From Dryomyza anilis (taxonomy: Eukaryota; Arthropoda; Insecta; Diptera; Dryomyzidae): a stretch of DNA of 64,000 nt. Below are positions 47,459 through 60,526 of the stretch, one piece after another. The stretch lies in the NCBI GenBank assembly GCA_951804985.1, contig OX638132.1, forward strand, positions 16,287,529 through 16,351,528, in the 5' to 3' direction. Within the stretch, counting starts at the first letter, position 1. Each line of letters opens with the position of its first letter. The notes beneath the pieces were generated by a model that saw nothing but the letters and a program-made list of their open reading frames with translations, ran no database searches and was not told the origin of the DNA. The translations under genes and the position numbers were made by a program.

Positions 47459-47667
47459 CGTCGTTGTAGAACGAAAAGTCACCAAAAACACTTTTATAAA
47501 AAACTTAATTTTCGAGTTTGTTGATTAATATTATAAAAAGTAATTGATTAAAGTTGAAAAAACATTGAGATCATCGATTAAAAATTTGACAGATTTATAA
47601 AGATTTTTGTAAATGAATATTTGTCATTTTTAAAATGTATTTGGTGACTTTTCGTTCTACAACTACG
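47459..47667. mobile_element. MITE with CGTNGTTGTAGA ends, copy 2
   Basis: CGTCGTTGTAGAACGAAAAG and CTTTTCGTTCTACAACTACG are the ends. Inverse of 10200-10457. TA-rich flanks. Confidence 0.75.
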
Positions 47668-48951
47668 ATATATATATTATTAAAAAAAAAAAAAAAATGA
47701 AAATGATAAAAATGAAAAATATAAAAATGATTCTAATCATAAGCAAGATCACTTCTAGTTAATTACAACGCAATTATACAACCAAATAACAAACCACACT
47801 AAACACATCGCATTGGCAACACCATATAACGTCACACACTGCAGGCCAATGTTGCCACATGCCGCAAATAGTTGCTGCCGCTATTCGTTGCTTGCCACCT
47901 TGTACTCGCTATCGATTAAAAATAAATGATCAAATGTATGATATCAGTTGTAAAGTTAATTTATAAAAATACCTACTCTCCATAGTGCTTACTTGGTAAT
48001 CGACAAATATGTTTTAGATTTAAAAAAACATGATTTTGAAATGGTTTCCAATTATAATTACTTATTTCGGATAATAAAATAATTTATTTACACAAGTTAT
48101 CGGAATGATTCAGGTTGAGAAAACAATGTCTGCCATTATTCTCTAAAATCTTCTTCTAATATCTTCTAATGCCATGATGTATCTTAGGTCCGGTGGGTAG
48201 CACCCGTTCGTTTATCGGTACCAAATCGTCACCGTTTTACACACATCTATTCTACGAAAAAGTTATTCCGAATTATATATATTTGAATATACATTTTGTG
48301 TTTACGAAAAACGTAATAATCACTCGATAAATAAATATGCAACGTTGTGATAAAACGGTACCTTGTAAAATCGCTGTCAGACTGTAACATTCAAACAAAT
48401 GCTAAAATCATATAATTCAGAATTTTCATGAAAATTATAAATTCAAAAATTAGCTTACTACAACCCAGTAGTAAATTTTTCCAGGCCTTACAAGTAGAAG
48501 TCCTGCGGTAACAACTTCTTAGCATGCTTAATGCACATTCTGCCATCACTGAAGCTAGTGTATTTCCAGCACACCTTCATTAGAATCAGCGCCAAAATTT
48601 CAAATATTTTTCAAATACAAAAGTTAAGCGCTGCTAGCTCACATTCTAATGGAATGCTAACAGTAATGAGTCAAACTATTTTGTGAGACCTTCTGAGAGC
48701 CATTCTCTGAGAAACGAATAGAGAAGTCCTGCAAAAATGTTCATTTTATATAAAAAAAGAAGAAAGGAAATCATTTAGTCAGGAAGGGGTTCTACCTGTT
48801 GGAGAATCAGTGCTAGCATAGTTTCTTACGCCTGAAATTTGCTACCGGGAAAATATGCTTATTAGAAATAAGTATTTAACTCAATTCTCAAATATAATTG
48901 CAGCACATAGATTAATAATATGCGATGTTGTCATTAAAACATAAATACAAA
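47668..48951. other. AT-rich intergenic DNA
   Basis: Nothing recognised. Confidence 0.3.
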
Positions 48952-49050
48952 TCGTCACTTGAGAATTTGTTTGGCTCAAACGCCATGTTTAGGTGAATGG
49001 AGTTAAGAATTTTTATATATGACTTATACATTATATTTCTAATTGTTTCT
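48952..49050. mobile_element. TCGTCAC foldback MITE, left half
   Basis: TCGTCACTTGAGAATTTGTT, GGTGAATGGAGTTAAGAATT and TATATATGACTTA match 43842-43930. Confidence 0.65.
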
Positions 49051-50573
49051 AGGTGTGAATTACTCCTAAACAACTGATCACGTGACTGGTGATATTTCTA
49101 TTCCATGCTACCATCTTTATCAACAAAAGTTGCTAAACGAAAAAAAGCTAAACGATTTTTTGCTAACGGACGTTAAACAGTAGACTTTCGAAATCTCTAC
49201 AAAATAACCCTACTGTCTATGCCTCTCATCGTTAGGACAAGATAGAAATATTACGGACTGTATCCCATATTCACCCAGGCTTGATTTCTACTGGGCCTTC
49301 CACAGAAAACGTTACCAAGTTGTGATATATTAAAGTTAAACCTATTGATTCCGTTTAATGATTTTTAGAATAAGAAATACTTAAAATTTCAATTTCTTTG
49401 ATCGGAATTTACCAAAATTCATGGCAAATGTGTTTTTTTCTCAATTCAAGTCAAGTTTTTTTATAATTTTTTTTTGTACAAAATTGTAGCAATATATGAA
49501 ACACTGTAGTTTCGTTGTTTTGAATCCGAAAGTATATTGAATAGTATAATTTGAAAGGCAATTTTTTGGTGTAAGTATGCCACATATTGGATTGGTGCTA
49601 AGTGGTTCAAAGTACTGACAATTAACAAAACCGTTTTACTTTTTTGAGTTGAACCGCCCGTCACAAAAAAATGGTAAAAGTTATTTTGCGAACTATTTTG
49701 CAAACCTACAGCTGGGAAACTTTGTAAATAATATATTTGTTAATATATGCATCAATAATCCATTATATTATTATTTAACCATAGAAAAAGTAGTAAATAT
49801 TCCAAAATATTCAATAAGCAAATATAAAAAAGGGAAATTCAAAACCTTACAAATAAATCATTAAAAATTAAAAAAAAATCATTATTTTCGAAATGCGAGA
49901 CATATTTATATAAGCTGCGATGGAAACGGATTACAAATGATAAAGACAGAGTACTTATTTATAAGAATGGTAATATAATACATATTTTTTTCAAAACGAA
50001 ATGTTCAGTTTTCCACATAAATTATATGTCGACGGTGTGCACTAAAATTTGCTCTTTTTCATCAAAAAATTTTAATTCATTATTTGAATTTTCATCTATA
50101 TTTGTATAGGATTCGTACAGGTAACGCCCGTCACAAAATGTGTAACACCCTTCACAAGTTTTGATACTTTATAAGTTAGTGATCAAAGTAACCATTGCAG
50201 AATTTTGTTATAGAGGGGAGAACTCTCATTATTAATGAAATATTTGAGATATACCTTATCTCCATAGTCCGATTAGTTTAGCTAAAATTTAATACTTTGT
50301 AGAGTAAACTGTGTTTTTTTGAAAAAGTACGTTTAACGCTTGTCACAGCATTTAACTTCAAATTTTTAGAAAGGTATATTAGCTATTGCAAAACTTTTTT
50401 TATTCATGCATAGAGGACCATAAGGTCTATCCTCTGCATCCTAAAAATATATCTATCTTTTTATCAAATGAGAATGTTTTTAATCTCATTTCCAAATTCT
50501 CTTCAAGGCCTAACAGGGTAAATTTCAAATCAATATGTAGATTTTCATAGTTCGTAATTAATAACTATGAATG
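49051..50573. other. AT-rich intergenic DNA
   Basis: Recurring CCGTCACAAA / CCCTTCACAAG / GCTTGTCACAG phrases at 49655, 50130 and 50340 hint at a decayed repeat. No gene. Confidence 0.3.
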
Positions 50574-51450
50574 TTATAGTCGGTATTAGCCGACTCTACA
50601 TTCTTACCGTTTAAACTCATGGTATTGTCCACTAATGCACGGAGAAGGTCTCTCGTTATCTATCTAAAAAAAACTTCTTGGCGCTGAAGGCGGGATGCGG
50701 TGCCTGATTCTTCTAGAGATCGGTTCCGCTTCTTAGAGTATTGCTCTTATTTGGGGCTCTCTCTAGAATTTGTACTTCTCGATAAGTACCTGATACTTGA
50801 CCTTGTCCTCCAAGTTTCCTTCAAGCTATACCTGCCTCCTCATTTTAGCAATTTTTCAGAGAATGAAGCTGACTTTATGTTACTGACTTCGCATGACCTT
50901 ATCGCCGGATTTCCGAATTCCCGCTTACTGGTACTAGTGGTCAGTACTGTCGACAAGGTGGTAGTTTTGGAAGTGGTTGGTTTTGCTTAATTGATGAGTT
51001 CAGACTCTGGTGCTGGCTGAGCTCATTTCTATGACGGGAGACAAGAATTTCTCCTTCGGAGGAAGTGGAAGTTTTGTTGATATTTCATATTTGGACCCAC
51101 GAGATATGGAGAAAGGAGATGGGGTCAAAAGTATGATCGAACAGAGCTAATTATTAGACTGTGAATTTAGGCAGAGGTCTGGACGATACTCGGCACGGAA
51201 CGTTAATCTAGCTCAGGGAATAAAGAAGTGTTAGACGGAAGATGGAATGATGGATGGATGGATGGATGGATAAATGGGAAGAGTGATCCTCATTGATGGG
51301 CATCAACTAACTGTCACGTCCCCTGATCTTAGTTAATTCCATCCTGAGGAAAAGGGGGTTTATTACAAGTCGGAAACCAAAAGAAGATTTTGGAATGAGG
51401 ATTTATGCCAACCCCTACATACCCTTTCGCTTTTCGTGTAGAGTATTCAA
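50574..51450 (+). mobile_element. mini-me ends enclosing an anomalous GC-richer segment
   Basis: The hairpin TATAGTCGGTATTAGCCGAC at 50577 and the tail ACATACCCTTTCGC / GTGTAGAGTATTC at 51418-51450 are mini-me-type ends. Between them 50640-51400 is clearly less AT-rich, with an open frame 50700-50990 (96 codons, no domain) and a (GGAT)n microsatellite at 51253-51272. The interior is probably a foreign insert. Confidence 0.5.
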
Positions 51451-53274
51451 ATGTCAGAACTTGCCATTAGTTCTGTTTTCCACTGGGATACGCATCTTTC
51501 AGAATTTACAACATCAACGGCAAATTGAATCGAATCGGTAAAAACAGTGCGCATCTGCGATTTTATTGGAATTTTTCATAAACGTTGCATTGAGTACGAT
51601 ATTTTTGCATCAGAGACGATCGATAACGATCGAAGCTCGTCTCAAGCGATGTTGTTGTTGATGACGACGACGACGACAACGAGGGTTGCCGTTGTTAGCA
51701 ACGCTCGCAAAACATGTTTTTTTCAATTAAAAATATTTATGCGACTGTGATTTTATTTTCAGAAAACCATATGGGGCCTGTAGCTCATGAACTTACTGCA
51801 AACAGAGGGGGTTGTTTTTATTTTCGAGGTGGAGGCGAGGTTTCAGAAGTAGTTACGTTGACGGTAAGGTACCGACTGGCAGCAGGCAGTAAGTGTTATT
51901 ATGACTAATTAATTTGTTACCCGGATTTTTATGTTACGTTTAAATATGCAGTTTGTTGCAATTGTATTTTCTTGTTATTGTTGTTGACGAGGCAACGAGG
52001 TATCTTTTTAATTATTTGTTTCAGTTAATATTAAAATTTTACAGAAACACAAAGAAATATAATTTGTTGCTATGTTTGTCGGAAAGTTCATTAAAAGAGC
52101 TGCCTAATTAAAAATTCAACTTAAAAATAAGAATTAAATTTAACTCATTTTGTGGTAGTTGTTTTTGTTGTTGTTTAAAGAATTCCAGAACTTCTTAGAC
52201 ATGACGACTCTGAAGTTATCAACACTAAATACCAATTATTTACAATTTAGCCAAGCCATTTAAGCCATGCCAAGTGGTCGGCACCCAGACAGACCTATTT
52301 GGCGGATGGAGGCCTGGCGCAATTGGATGCGAGACAAGCGGCGGACAAGCAAATCGTGCAACGTCGCATTTTAACGTCAACAGCATCATTTGTTAACTGA
52401 ATTACGACAAAACGGACAGACAGACACATGGACAGACAGACAAAGTGCGCTTTAAAGACATAGCTACGAGACAGTGGCACAAATACTCAATAGAAACGAG
52501 ATGTAACGACTGACATAGAGCGAGACAACGATAAAAGAGAAAATACAAAAAAAATGCAAATTGTAAAAAATTCTTTTAACGATGATTTCAACGTTAAAGC
52601 GAAAAACTACAGAAAAACTGCATCTCAAGTGGAAAATGAGAAAATAGTTAAAGCAAAGTCGTCCTCGTCGTCGTCGTCTTCGTTTTTGTTATTGTTGGCG
52701 GAGAGCCTCAGCAGAGCAACGCCTCATCGACAGCTTCAGCAACTGCGCCAAATCGTCTAAAGACGTAACATCGTTGAGATAATAAAAAATTGTAATTAAA
52801 CTGTCGTTTGTACGAATTGGCAAAGATTTTATGCGATTTTATTGCACCTTTGTTTCGTCTGTTGTATTTGTTGTTAATATATATGACTCTCTCACGTTCA
52901 CACTATGTGTTGTTGCAGTCTAACCGTAGCATTAGAGCCGAAACGGATCCAAATGACATTTTGAATTTTGATTTTAATGCAACGTGAAATTATTGTGGAC
53001 TGGGAGAAGGAGATGTAGAGTCTAAATAGTTTTTAAAAAAGTAATAAATGTAGTGCTTGTGGATCACTGGACAAACATAAAAATGATTTTTTGAAAAATA
53101 AATTAATTATTTTTTTTTTTTTTTGTACTACTTTAATATTCTGTTTTTATACAGGGTTCATCGATTTCAATAATTCAGCGGATCATTCTATGAAAAAAAT
53201 AGGGTGATCGATAACGAAATTTGGAGAAATTCAATGGCAAGGTAAAAATTTGAATTTTTGTAAATTTCAACTTT
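51451..53274. other. intergenic, no supported gene
   Basis: Trinucleotide tracts (GACGAC, TCGTCG at 51663 and 52661) create Ser- or Leu-rich open frames. Less AT-rich blocks at 52240-52530 and 52640-52760 might include untranslated exon sequence, which cannot be shown here. Confidence 0.3.
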
Positions 53275-54294
53275 GGGCTTGTGCCAATCGGTAACTTTTT
53301 ACTCGATGAAAATAAGTTGAATAAAATTTTTGTCTGTTGAAAAAATATTTCCATTTATGCTGTGCCAAATGAAAAGAAATTTTGACTGAACAAAATTTTG
53401 ACAACCATTGGAAAATTTTTTGAAAACGTTTGAATTTGAGATAATAATTGATTAAAATAATTTTAATGGTTTTAAATGCGCAATTGTAGCGACATAGATG
53501 CAATGCAGTTAGTTAGTGCGTAGAACTACTATTCGAAAGATCGCGATTCGAACACCCGTGACTGAAACATAAAAAATAGAACTTGTTTTTTAATGCGTAA
53601 ACTCTCGGTGAACAATACAAATGTGCTTAACAGTTTATTCAAAGCCCAAGTTTGGTAGTGTACTGAAGATTTTACGGCAGTCTGGACCAAAAATTTAAAA
53701 TGCCCGTCCGAACATTTCATTGAAAACCCTTACATTTGTTTAAGTAGTCCCAGCACCCGTGCAATAAATTTTTACAACTAAGACCAATGTCTCAAAACTC
53801 GGAAATCTTTTTGACACCTGCACTGGTCTACGAAATTTAAAAGGTCGAAATGCAGCTGTGCACTCCATCACGAGCCCTTGTGCATTGTGTTCGCAATATG
53901 TGGGCCGCGTTGGTCGAATCCGACAATAATTTAAAAATATTTTATGTTAAAATGGATCTACAAATATTATTTTCAAATTATTATCGGATACAACAATAAA
54001 ATTATCAAACAAGTATTGATAATAAAATGTTAACTTTCAATAATTCTATTGTTAGTTTTGTTTTTTGCTTTTAATGACATTTTTAATTTAAAATTTAAAA
54101 GGCAACAACAATGAAATAAATACAAACACCCTTTTATAATTTAAAATGCATTTTTATTTTATAACTTCATACGATTAATAATGTTTGACCTTGGGCTAGT
54201 GGAAATTTTGACAACACATATTCACCTCAAAAGCTTCAGAATTTTATATTTACTTGTCAAAATTTAGTAAAAAGTTACCGATTGGCACAGGCCC
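53275..54294. mobile_element. 1.02-kb DNA element with 28-bp inverted ends
   Basis: Left GGGCTTGTGCCAATCGGTAA then CTTTTTAC, right GTAAAAAG then TTACCGATTGGCACAGGCCC: one mismatch. No transposase frame. It contains a tRNA-like stretch at 53500-53560. Confidence 0.75.
53500..53570 (+). repeat. tRNA-like segment (possible SINE head)
   Basis: GCAGTTAGTTAGTGCGTAG resembles a tRNA A-box region and GCGATTCGAACACCCGTGA a B-box/T-arm. The arms do not fold well, so it is not a working tRNA. Confidence 0.45.
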
Positions 54295-55465
54295 TTTATG
54301 TACGTTTTAAAAAAGGAAGAAATCATGGGGTTCGAAGATGTGATATTCCATTAGAAAGGTAATTAAATTTTCTAAAACACAAGTTAAAAATTGTTATTTA
54401 TTTATCACCATATAATATAATATAACAAATTTCCTTGACTAGGTTATGCCAATAATATGAATTTACTAAACACCCTGTATCTCAAACAGGGTGCAAAATA
54501 GGACATAATTTTATTGTAAATTTTCTTATTTTTTCAGTCAAAGAATTATCTCCTGAATTTTTGACATCGATACCCAACAGGATTTTTGCCATAGACATGC
54601 CAGTTTTTTTTTTTATATTACGTAACGTTTTTGAGAAAATTGCAATAGTATTTTTCAGTCATTCTCACCCACTACTTAGATTAAAAAAATATATAGTTCT
54701 ATGGAAAAAATGTTAAACAAAAAAACTTAAACGCAATTTTTCTTTTAATTGTCTAGACTAATTTAAATATGCGAATTATTTCTAATATTCCAATACGTTT
54801 CTCAGATAATTGGATCTAAACTCGGAAAATTTTGCTTTTTTTTAAAGAATTTTTTTATCATTTAGGATTTAATGATAAACAATGATGTATGGTTATCTAG
54901 AGCATAGTCTAAACTAACTATAAAAATTACTAACTTTTTTCTAATTGCTCCACTCTATAAAATTTTCCCTGAGAACTTAATTTTGATACTATTTTATATA
55001 ATCAATTTTCAATACGTTTTCAGAAAAATTCACGTAAAAACGGTTATTTTTCAGTAATTTGTATGTAAAATATATAAGCATTTTAAATTTTAACAGTTTT
55101 TGACGGAAATGGGTTGATCGAACGAATTTTAAAAATGAGTGCCAATAGAAAAAAGTTAGTAATTTTCAACGTTAGTCATTTTCTAATTTATCTATAGGTT
55201 CATAATGCTAAAAAAATCATCCAAAAATAGTCTAAAAAAATCACTATTTTTCGAGTTTAGATTCAAATATCTTCAAAACCTATAGGAATAGCAGTATTTA
55301 TCGGTATATTGTAATTAGTTTTGAGAATTGAAAAAAAAAACTTGCGTTTACAGTTTTTGGAAAACTGGTTGTATAAGGCACTGTATTTTTTTTTTTAATT
55401 CTAAAAAGGTTCTGAAAAGGGCCTGTAAATTCGAGAGCATATTTCTTAAAAACGTTACGTCATAG
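54295..55465. other. AT-rich intergenic DNA
   Basis: No gene or repeat family recognised. Confidence 0.3.
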
Positions 55466-56306
55466 AAAACGAGTTGGGAAAGTTAGGTCACATGGGTAAG
55501 TTCGGTCACATGGGGCGGATTTTTATAGTCGGTCGGGCCCGACTATGAAATACCCTACACCTTTGGTGGGGATATTAATGTGGGATATTTAATTGCATAC
55601 CTTAATTTTAAAGATTTTAATTAAGTATGCTGAACCTCCCCACCCTCAGAATATTATTCACATATCAGAAATTTACGTCTTATATCCCCATAAATTAAAA
55701 AATTTATATAAAAGTATAACAAACTAATAAAAAAAAACAGAAACATATAATTGGGCGGACAACGTCTATATTTAAAATTTTGAAAGGCTAATAATTAATA
55801 GATTTGATTTTAATAATTTACGAATCAAATTTTCACTATGAAAACCCGGGAAATAATAAAAAAAAAGTGGGCGGATCACGCCTATTTTTGGACCACATAT
55901 TTTTAGGTGAATTATAACAATACGTTTTAAATTTTATACCTATATCTTGAATACTTTTCGGGTTATTAGTTCCTAAAGAGTTATATAAAAGTCACTTGTA
56001 TGGGAGGTGGGCGTGTCCGTTGACCGATTTGGCTCATTTTCAAACTCAGTTCCTACTTTTGGCTAAAATATAATAATACGAAATTTTATCGCATTATGAT
56101 CAGTATTTCTCAAGTTATTCTGTATTCGGAGCAAGACAGCAAGACAGCAAGACGGACAGGCAGACGGACATGGCTAAACGGACTCGGGTAGTGATGCTGA
56201 TCAAGAATATATATACTTTTCCATACCGGACACGCCTCCTAAGGGGCGTTACAATATATGCACAAAGTTAATATACCCTGTACCTCATAGATGTAGGGTA
56301 TAAAAA
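55466..56306 (+). mobile_element. mini-me-like element, well-preserved copy
   Basis: Near-identical to 39597-40435 in the same orientation: AACGAGTTGGGAAAGTTAGG start, TCGGGCCCGA palindrome, (ACAGCAAG)n/(RGAC)n run (56131-56170, shorter than in the other copy), GTAGGGTATAAAAA end. Confidence 0.8.
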
Positions 56307-57034
56307 CTGAGTATGCAGTCAAAATCAGCAAACTTGAATTATATATAACTGATGTATGGTAAGTCCATGGCAAACATTTAATTCTTGTTTTGTTGAGTAG
56401 TATTATTTTAATTAAATGTAACAATTGAATGTTGAATTTTTAATTCGTATTATTCCAAATGACATTTTGAATTGCAATGTGAAATGTAAAATTCCGCTGA
56501 TAAATTTAAATAATGTATTTTGATTTAAAACAGGCATTAAAAATTTTCTATTTTAAAATGCAATACGTAAAACGTCTTCTTAAACATTTTTAGTTAAGTT
56601 ATAACCTTATGATGCACTTAACCTGATACGTGTTATGAGTGTTGCATTGTTTGTTTTTTTACATATTTTTAGATTAGATCATAAATAATTATTTTATAGA
56701 GAAAAAAACGTGTAATTTTACTTAATGTGGCACGTTATAAAATATTAATTGCAAAACAAGCCACAAAATTATAGTTAATTAAAATTGAGCGCATGTAATA
56801 AAAAATAATTATTATTTATTTATTGCTATTATTAGCTTCTAGTTTCGGTATTATATTTTTCTCATACATATTTAAGTTGTCATTAATTTTGCATGTCTTG
56901 TGATTATTATAATTTGTGTATTTACTATATAAAAATTATAAAATAGATGTTTGCATAAATTAAATATATTGTATTAAAATTGAATTTTTATTCAAAGAAA
57001 TGATAAGTTTACAAATTTTATTAATGACACTACA
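56307..57034. other. AT-rich spacer
   Basis: Nothing recognised. Confidence 0.3.
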
Positions 57035-57394
57035 CAACAAAATGAGAAAAATGTTTGCACAGTAAATGCCACTATTTTTGTATTATTGGAAATGACCCAC
57101 AGAATACGAATATATGAATTAAAAATTTTTATATGGATAGGTTTATGAGATATCAGTCAATAAGTTTTGAATCATGCTCACAAAAAGTAGGTCACATTTG
57201 TTTGCAAATATTTAGCGTTTTAAATAATTGATTTGATCAAGTGATATACCAAATAAAAGGTAATGAAGTATCCTATAAATATTTTTTACAACATTTAGAA
57301 ATTCACTGGTTTAAGAGAATTGTATAGAAGAATTCGAAAAATGTAATTTTTTCAATCAAAATTTAAATTAAAGATGTATTTAAAAAAAATAATT

Positions 57395-57800
57395 AATATT
57401 TAATCATATTAATTAATAAATTAACAGAAAGTAAACAATGAGTAACATCAAGCCGGCCTCAGCAGTCCAGAGATAGCGCGCTGGACTTGCATTCTGAAGG
57501 TCTCGGGTTCGATTCCCGGCTTGGGCATGGGCGCTCGTGGTGATATTAACCACAAAATTTTAGGGAATAGATTTCACTGTACAATGGATATAGTCTGTCT
57601 GACTGCTGTGGATCTTAGTAGATATTCCAAAAAAAAAAAAAAAAAAAACATCAATACAATTAAAATATTAGCTGAAACGACTATGGAATTATTTGTATTG
57701 ATTAAACATTTAATCATCTTAATTAATAAATTAACAGAAAAAAATAAAATGTTACATCAATACAATTAAATAATTTGTTGAAATGACTATTGAATTAATT
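57395..57800. repeat. diverged tandem dimer disrupted by SINE-B
   Basis: TAATCAT.TTAATTAATAAATTAACAGAAA appears at about 57399 and 57713. ACATCAATACAATTAAA appears after the SINE and at about 57752. Joined across the SINE, the unit is about 110-120 bp. Confidence 0.55.
57454..57648 (+). mobile_element. SINE-B, full length with poly-A tail
   Basis: CGGCCTCAGCAGTCCAGAGA head, TAGCGCGCTGGACTTGC, B box GGTTCGATTCC (57506-57516), body through GTGGTGATATTAACCAC and ATTTCACTGTACAATGG, and an A run at about 57630-57647. ACATCA occurs just before (57445-57450) and after, a likely target duplication. Confidence 0.85.
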
Positions 57801-58560
57801 GCATTAACAATCACACGATGCGGCACGGCGTCACGATGCGAGCTTGCAGGAAATGAACGCCAGCAAACACGCAAACGATGGAATTTTTGTTTCCGCGTTT
57901 GGTTGCGCGCATATTATTCCCATTTGGTATATGCCAAGATATACACGTATAGAGCTTGAGCATCCTCTAAGTGTGTCGTGATGATGGCAATGGTTGCATA
58001 TTTAATTATGCTTCCAAATTCATCATCAGAAAGTATATTTTATGTACTTCCACAAGAATTTATAAAATTTTTTTTATCCCAAGATATGGGTTTACTTTTT
58101 AGGATCCCATAAAGTATTCAAGATTATAAGTTATAAAATATATATATATATATCTAAATTACAAAATTAAAAATTAGCCATAAAGAATCATATATCAATA
58201 ACTGTTCAAAAAATGTGCGTTTTTCTTGTTTTTATTTTTATGCCAATTTTCTTATATAGCACTCAATTATAATGCTTTTTTTTACCCTCTAATAATTTCA
58301 TTGTAAGTGTATGAACTAATTTTGGATCTCGATTTTTTTTTCCAAGTTTTTAAATGCATTTTTGATTTAAATTAATGTCGAAAAAATACTTTTTCAAGTT
58401 CTCCGAGTTCTCAATAACTAATAAACCAATGTTGTGAGAAATGTTTATTGGGTATTTAATTAACTTTCATTCGATATAACACTTTATCATATGAGTTATT
58501 TAGAACGCGAGATATTTACAAATAAATGTGAAATCTCGTTATTGAAATCTCGATTTTCAG

Positions 58561-58834
58561 TCGTTTTTTTTTTAATGTTACTTTCCTTCCTAATGTTCCT
58601 TTCTATTGACTTATTAGATTTACAAATGCTATATTTTTCGCATTATATCGCATACTTTGGATTTGTTTTTCCATCTGCAACTACGGTTTTTTGCCACAAT
58701 GTATGACATTTTAATTATGAATTATGTATAATAAATCAATAAATGTATTCCAGAATCTATTCAAATTACTGATGACTTATGGATATATTATACATAAAAT
58801 ATATTATACATAAAATGAGTATTTAAAAACAATG
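58561..58834. other. AT-rich spacer
   Basis: Nothing recognised. Confidence 0.3.
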
Positions 58835-59280
58835 AGCGTATTCACAGTTTAAGGGTATTGGTACAAGATTGTAAATCTACGACAGTACAGCATCTAAACA
58901 GTGAGCACCACTTTTATGTTTTATTCCTTCATTCTACAAATTACGACTGCAAAAACATGCCACAGAGCTAGATTAGGTTACGTTTTGAGGTATCGGCAAT
59001 CGTTGTGTTGTCGACCACTTAGACCAGAGTTGATCCATTGTGTTCCCTCTATATGGTGTCCTATGTTCTTGATGTCGCCTACTTCCTAGCCTAGAATTTT
59101 GTTACGTTTGATCGATAGTGCAGAACATTGGCAGAGGACATTGCCACAAAGCTACTCTCAAATACAACAGTTGTGGAATTTAACTTTTATAAGGGATGTG
59201 ACACGTTTCGTATTATTGTGTCGTATATATAAAATATGGTACGAATACCATACTAAAATACGAAGAACTGTGAATACGCT
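58835..59280. mobile_element. MITE with AGCGTATTCAC termini, copy 2, interrupted
   Basis: Left AGCGTATTCACAGTTT, right AACTGTGAATACGCT. Same interior as 18062-18477 except for an insertion at 58971-59141. Confidence 0.8.
58971..59141. mobile_element. 171-bp retroposed fragment with 13-bp target duplication
   Basis: Flanked by TGCCACAGAGCTA (58958-58970) and TGCCACAAAGCTA (59142-59154). The empty site is in the copy at 18062-18477. The minus strand ends in AACCTAATC, so it may be a LINE or SINE 3' piece. Confidence 0.65.
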
Positions 59281-60372
59281 AGTTTTATGTTTTGCTGTTT
59301 GGATACGCATTGTAGCTACGGAAATCCAGTAACTATATCGAATAAGTTCGCTTATTAGAGGAAATTGGGTAAATATTGAAATGTTCATCATTTTCTACTA
59401 TTTATGTGACAATGTAACCTTTAAGCGAATAAATCTCTGAACCCATGCCAACATTCGAATTTAGCTGAACACTAAAAAATTTAAGAACTTAAAATACACC
59501 GTAAACTTAACAGTTTTACAGCATTTTTTTGAAAGTATGACGCAACATTTATTTGGCAAATTGTTTTGCACACTTCAGTGCGAATTTAAACACCTGTCGA
59601 AGATGGCGGCCCGTAATGCGCCAAGAACTGAAAACCAGGCACAAAATTAGAAGACAGGCATTTCACTTGAAAATGAAAAATGATTAAGAGATAAGCAAAA
59701 TGCAAAAATAGGAAAATGGTGATGATAAAGAGGAAGAAGCTTAAGCGGAAGAAGTTTAAAACATGGTAGAGACTTAAGAGGTCTTTCGGAAAATTTCAAC
59801 TCAAGAAAAATGCGTGAATATTTGCGAAATTTATGATAAGCTAATGTAAGCTGCATGCATGCAACATGTTGCACAGCAACACTCGAAACACAGGTCGCGA
59901 TGCCGCAGATGCAATTCGCGGATAATTAAACGAAGAGTTAAAAAAAAAAACAAACAAAAATTGGCAGCACGCAACTGACATGGGCGACAGCCGCATGTTG
60001 TGTCTAATGTTGGCCAACCAAGCCGCAAGTTGTTGGCCAACTTAATGATTTGCGCGAAAGCAAATTGAGTGCGTCGCATGGCCACGTAATATTGCTGTCG
60101 CAGTTCCTCTTTAATATTTTCTCACTCTTTATTTGTACAAAAAAATGTATACATTTTTAACTAACATTTTGGCTAATATATGTCATAACATTGATGAATA
60201 AATTCTTAAATACAATGAATATTTTATATAATTTATAAATATGTTATGAAATCTATGAATAATTCATGATTACTATGCATAATTTGTAAATGCTATGCAA
60301 AATTCGAAACTTATGAATTATTCACAATCGAAAATTTTTTTTTTCTGAATGTCCTTTCATAAATACTATGAA
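59281..60372. other. intergenic, no supported gene
   Basis: Less AT-rich at 59570-60110 without domain-bearing frames. TTCATAA/TATGAAT words at 60180-60370 continue on the other side of the Helitron. Confidence 0.3.
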
Positions 60373-60526
60373 TCTATATATATAAAACTCTTGGTCCGTC
60401 TGTCAATTTGTCAGTCTGTCTGTCTGTCTGTTTGTTCCAGCATCACGTCTAAACCGCTGAACCGATTTAACTGAAATTTTGCCACAGGATACTAAGGAGT
60501 CCGGAGGGTGTCATATGACACTAATA

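Larger units (their letters stand above)
57035..58560. mobile_element. long-inverted-repeat element, copy 2, with nested SINE-B
   Basis: Left ACACTACACAACAAAATG and GGATAGGTTTATGAGATATC match 22047-22210. The right arm matches inner parts of the family (TTACTTTTTAGGATCCCATA; TTCATTCGATATAACA; CGCGAGATATTTACAAATAA) but the terminal ACACTAC is lost. The centre contains SINE-B and duplicated TTAATTAATAAATTAACAG. Confidence 0.6.

Noticed and set aside
57454..57530. tRNA gene with perfect B box
   Set aside because: No acceptor stem pairing, followed by a shared body and poly-A; matches the copy at 35056-35237.
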